Shown one piece after another: positions 21,484-22,687 of a stretch of DNA of 22,687 nt. The DNA is from an uncultured Luteimonas sp. Its GTDB lineage: Bacteria; Pseudomonadota; Gammaproteobacteria; Xanthomonadales; Xanthomonadaceae. The notes beneath the pieces are model-generated. The model was not told the DNA's origin. It did no database searches and saw only the letters and a program-made list of their open reading frames with translations. Each line of letters opens with the position of its first letter. The first letter of the stretch is position 1. A program made the translations under genes and the position numbers. The stretch covers positions 1-22,687 of the forward strand of contig CALLKI010000064.1 in assembly GCA_938008415.1 (NCBI GenBank), given 5' to 3'.

Positions 21484-21878
21484 TCGCGGTCGACGCCACC
21501 GTCCTGGTCGAACTGCTGACCGACGGCCCGCGCGCGGATGCCGTCGAGGCCTGCCTGCGCCAGGCCCTCGGCAGCGGCCGGGTGGTGGTCTGCGACGCCG
21601 CCCTGGCAGGGGTCTGCGCCGCCCTGCGCAACGGCGCCGAGGTGCTGGCCGCCCTGGAGGAGATGGGCGTGCACTACAGCCCGGTGGAGGCCAAGTCCGC
21701 CCTGCGCGCGGGCGAGATGCAGCGCCGCCACCGGCAGCGCAGCGGCAGCGACCGCCCGCTCGCCGATTTCCTGGTCGGCGCGCACGCGCTGATGCAATGC
21801 GACGGCCTGATCACCTTCGACGCCGCCTTCCATCGCGACTATTTCAAGGGCCTGAAGCTCATCGTCCCGAAGGCCTGA
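21480..21878 (+). CDS. PIN-domain toxin (VapC-like), catalytic Glu replaced
   Basis: A 132-residue PIN-domain protein, by family an RNase that cuts specific RNAs using Mg2+ held by four acidic residues. D5 (VDATVLVELL), D96 (LADFLVGAHAL) and D114 (ITFDAAFHRDYF) are present. The position normally held by Glu in the xxLAEVxxxL segment is G44 (CDAALAGVCAAL), a GGG codon one base from GAG. The toxin may therefore be inactive or weakened. The C-terminal HRDYFKGLKLIVP block is typical. It overlaps the antitoxin by 4 nt, and acnB starts 35 nt after its stop with no room for an obvious separate promoter. Confidence 0.9.
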   Translation: MIAVDATVLVELLTDGPRADAVEACLRQALGSGRVVVCDAALAGVCAALRNGAEVLAALEEMGVHYSPVEAKSALRAGEMQRRHRQRSGSDRPLADFLVGAHALMQCDGLITFDAAFHRDYFKGLKLIVPKA

Positions 21879-21913
21879 ATTTCCCTTTCCCCACGACTTT
21901 TCCGGAGACCCCG

Positions 21914-22687
21914 ATGCTGGAAGCCTACCGCCAACACGCCGCCGAACGCGCCGCCCTGGGCATCCCGCCGCTGCCGCTGTCCGCGCAGCAGACGGCCGAA
22001 CTGGTCGAACTGCTCAGGAACCCGCCCCCGGGCGAGGACCAGTTCCTGCTCGAACTGCTCACCCACCGCGTCCCCGCCGGCGTGGACGACGCGGCGCGGG
22101 TGAAGGCTTCCTTCCTCGCCGGCATCGCCTTCGGCCGTGAGGCCAGCCCGCTGATTTCGCGCGTCCGTGCCACCGAGCTGCTGGGCACCATGCTCGGCGG
22201 CTACAACGTCGCGCCGCTGGTCGAGCTGCTCGACGACGCCGAGGTCGGCCAGGTCGCCGCCAACGCGCTCAAGCACACCCTGCTGGTGTTCGACGCCTTC
22301 CACGACGTCGAGGAGAAGGCCAAGGCCGGCAACGCCAATGCCCGGGCCGTGCTGCAGAGCTGGGCCGACGCCGAGTGGTTCACCAGCCGCCCGGAGGTGC
22401 CGGAGTCGCTGCTGGTGACCGTGTTCAAGGTGCCGGGCGAGACCAACACCGACGACCTGTCGCCGGCCCCGGACGCCACCACCCGCCCGGACATCCCGCT
22501 GCACGCGCTGGCGATGCTCAAGAACAGGCGGCCCGACGCGCCGTTCGAGCCCGAGGAGGACGGCAAGCGCGGCCCGATCGGCCTGATCCAGAAGCTCAAG
22601 GAGAAGGGCCACCCGGTGGCCTACGTCGGCGACGTGGTCGGCACCGGCTCCAGCCGCAAGTCCGCCACCAACTCGGTGCTGTGGTGG
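21914..22687 (+). CDS. acnB: Bifunctional aconitate hydratase 2 / 2-methylisocitrate dehydratase (3' end missing)
   Basis: The main housekeeping aconitase of many proteobacteria, also able to act on 2-methylisocitrate. The 258 visible residues (of about 860) cover the N-terminal HEAT-like domain and the start of the swivelling domain. MLEAYRQHAAERAALGIPPLPL, ELVELLRNPPPGE, HTLLVFDAFHDVEEKAKAGN, VFKVPGETNTDDLSPAPDA and YVGDVVGTGSSRKSATNSVLW match E. coli AcnB closely. The iron-sulfur cysteines lie beyond the window. ATG 21914 has GGAGA about 5 nt upstream. The start is 35 nt after the PIN toxin stop, so acnB is probably transcribed at least partly from the toxin-antitoxin promoter. Confidence 0.97.
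   Translation, partial: MLEAYRQHAAERAALGIPPLPLSAQQTAELVELLRNPPPGEDQFLLELLTHRVPAGVDDAARVKASFLAGIAFGREASPLISRVRATELLGTMLGGYNVAPLVELLDDAEVGQVAANALKHTLLVFDAFHDVEEKAKAGNANARAVLQSWADAEWFTSRPEVPESLLVTVFKVPGETNTDDLSPAPDATTRPDIPLHALAMLKNRRPDAPFEPEEDGKRGPIGLIQKLKEKGHPVAYVGDVVGTGSSRKSATNSVLWW

Overview
The window is a high-GC stretch of a gammaproteobacterium of the Xanthomonadaceae/Lysobacteraceae (Xanthomonas, Stenotrophomonas, Lysobacter, Luteimonas or Pseudoxanthomonas type). The evidence is gene content and order: carB-greA-rpfE-recJ, a LytTR gene in the rpfD position, prfB-lysS, rpfG-rpfC, convergent rpfB-rpfF, then acnA and acnB. This is the rpf (regulation of pathogenicity factors) locus, best known from Xanthomonas campestris. 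The genus cannot be fixed by reading alone.

Layout. Bases 1-6259 hold a tight plus-strand cluster: carB (5' end cut off), greA, rpfE and recJ, with gaps of 16 and 3 nt and then a start/stop overlap. An integral-membrane acyltransferase gene broken by a frameshift runs the other way (7490-6272). A membrane-anchored LytTR regulator (rpfD-like), prfB with its programmed +1 frameshift, and lysS follow on the plus strand. Bases 11515-17602 are a complete DSF (cis-2-unsaturated fatty acid) quorum-sensing module. It comprises RpfF (synthase), RpfC (sensor hybrid kinase with receiver and HPt), RpfG (receiver plus HD-GYP output) and RpfB (acyl-CoA ligase). rpfH, found between rpfG and rpfC in X. campestris, is absent. 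A small NTF2-like lipoprotein gene follows, then minus-strand acnA. A plus-strand AbrB/PIN toxin-antitoxin pair comes next, and acnB is cut off by the window end.

How it works together. RpfF makes DSF and RpfB is linked to turnover of the fatty-acid signal. RpfC senses DSF at its N-terminus and passes phosphate through H204, D521 and H668 to D53 of RpfG, whose HD-GYP domain would hydrolyse cyclic di-GMP. acnA and acnB code for the two classes of aconitase; aconitase is itself an rpf gene (rpfA) in Xanthomonas.

Most of the window is a known system. Four points stand out. (1) RpfG lacks two conserved HD-GYP metal-binding histidines (N172, Q260). (2) The PIN toxin has Gly in place of the conserved catalytic Glu (G44), and the pair sits directly upstream of acnB behind an operator with GTATG boxes at an exact 14-nt period. 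(3) The acyltransferase gene carries a clean frameshift. (4) A perfect 10-bp hairpin lies between rpfB and rpfF. No tRNA, rRNA, insertion sequence, phage gene or CRISPR array was seen, and no gene-free stretch exceeds about 185 bases.
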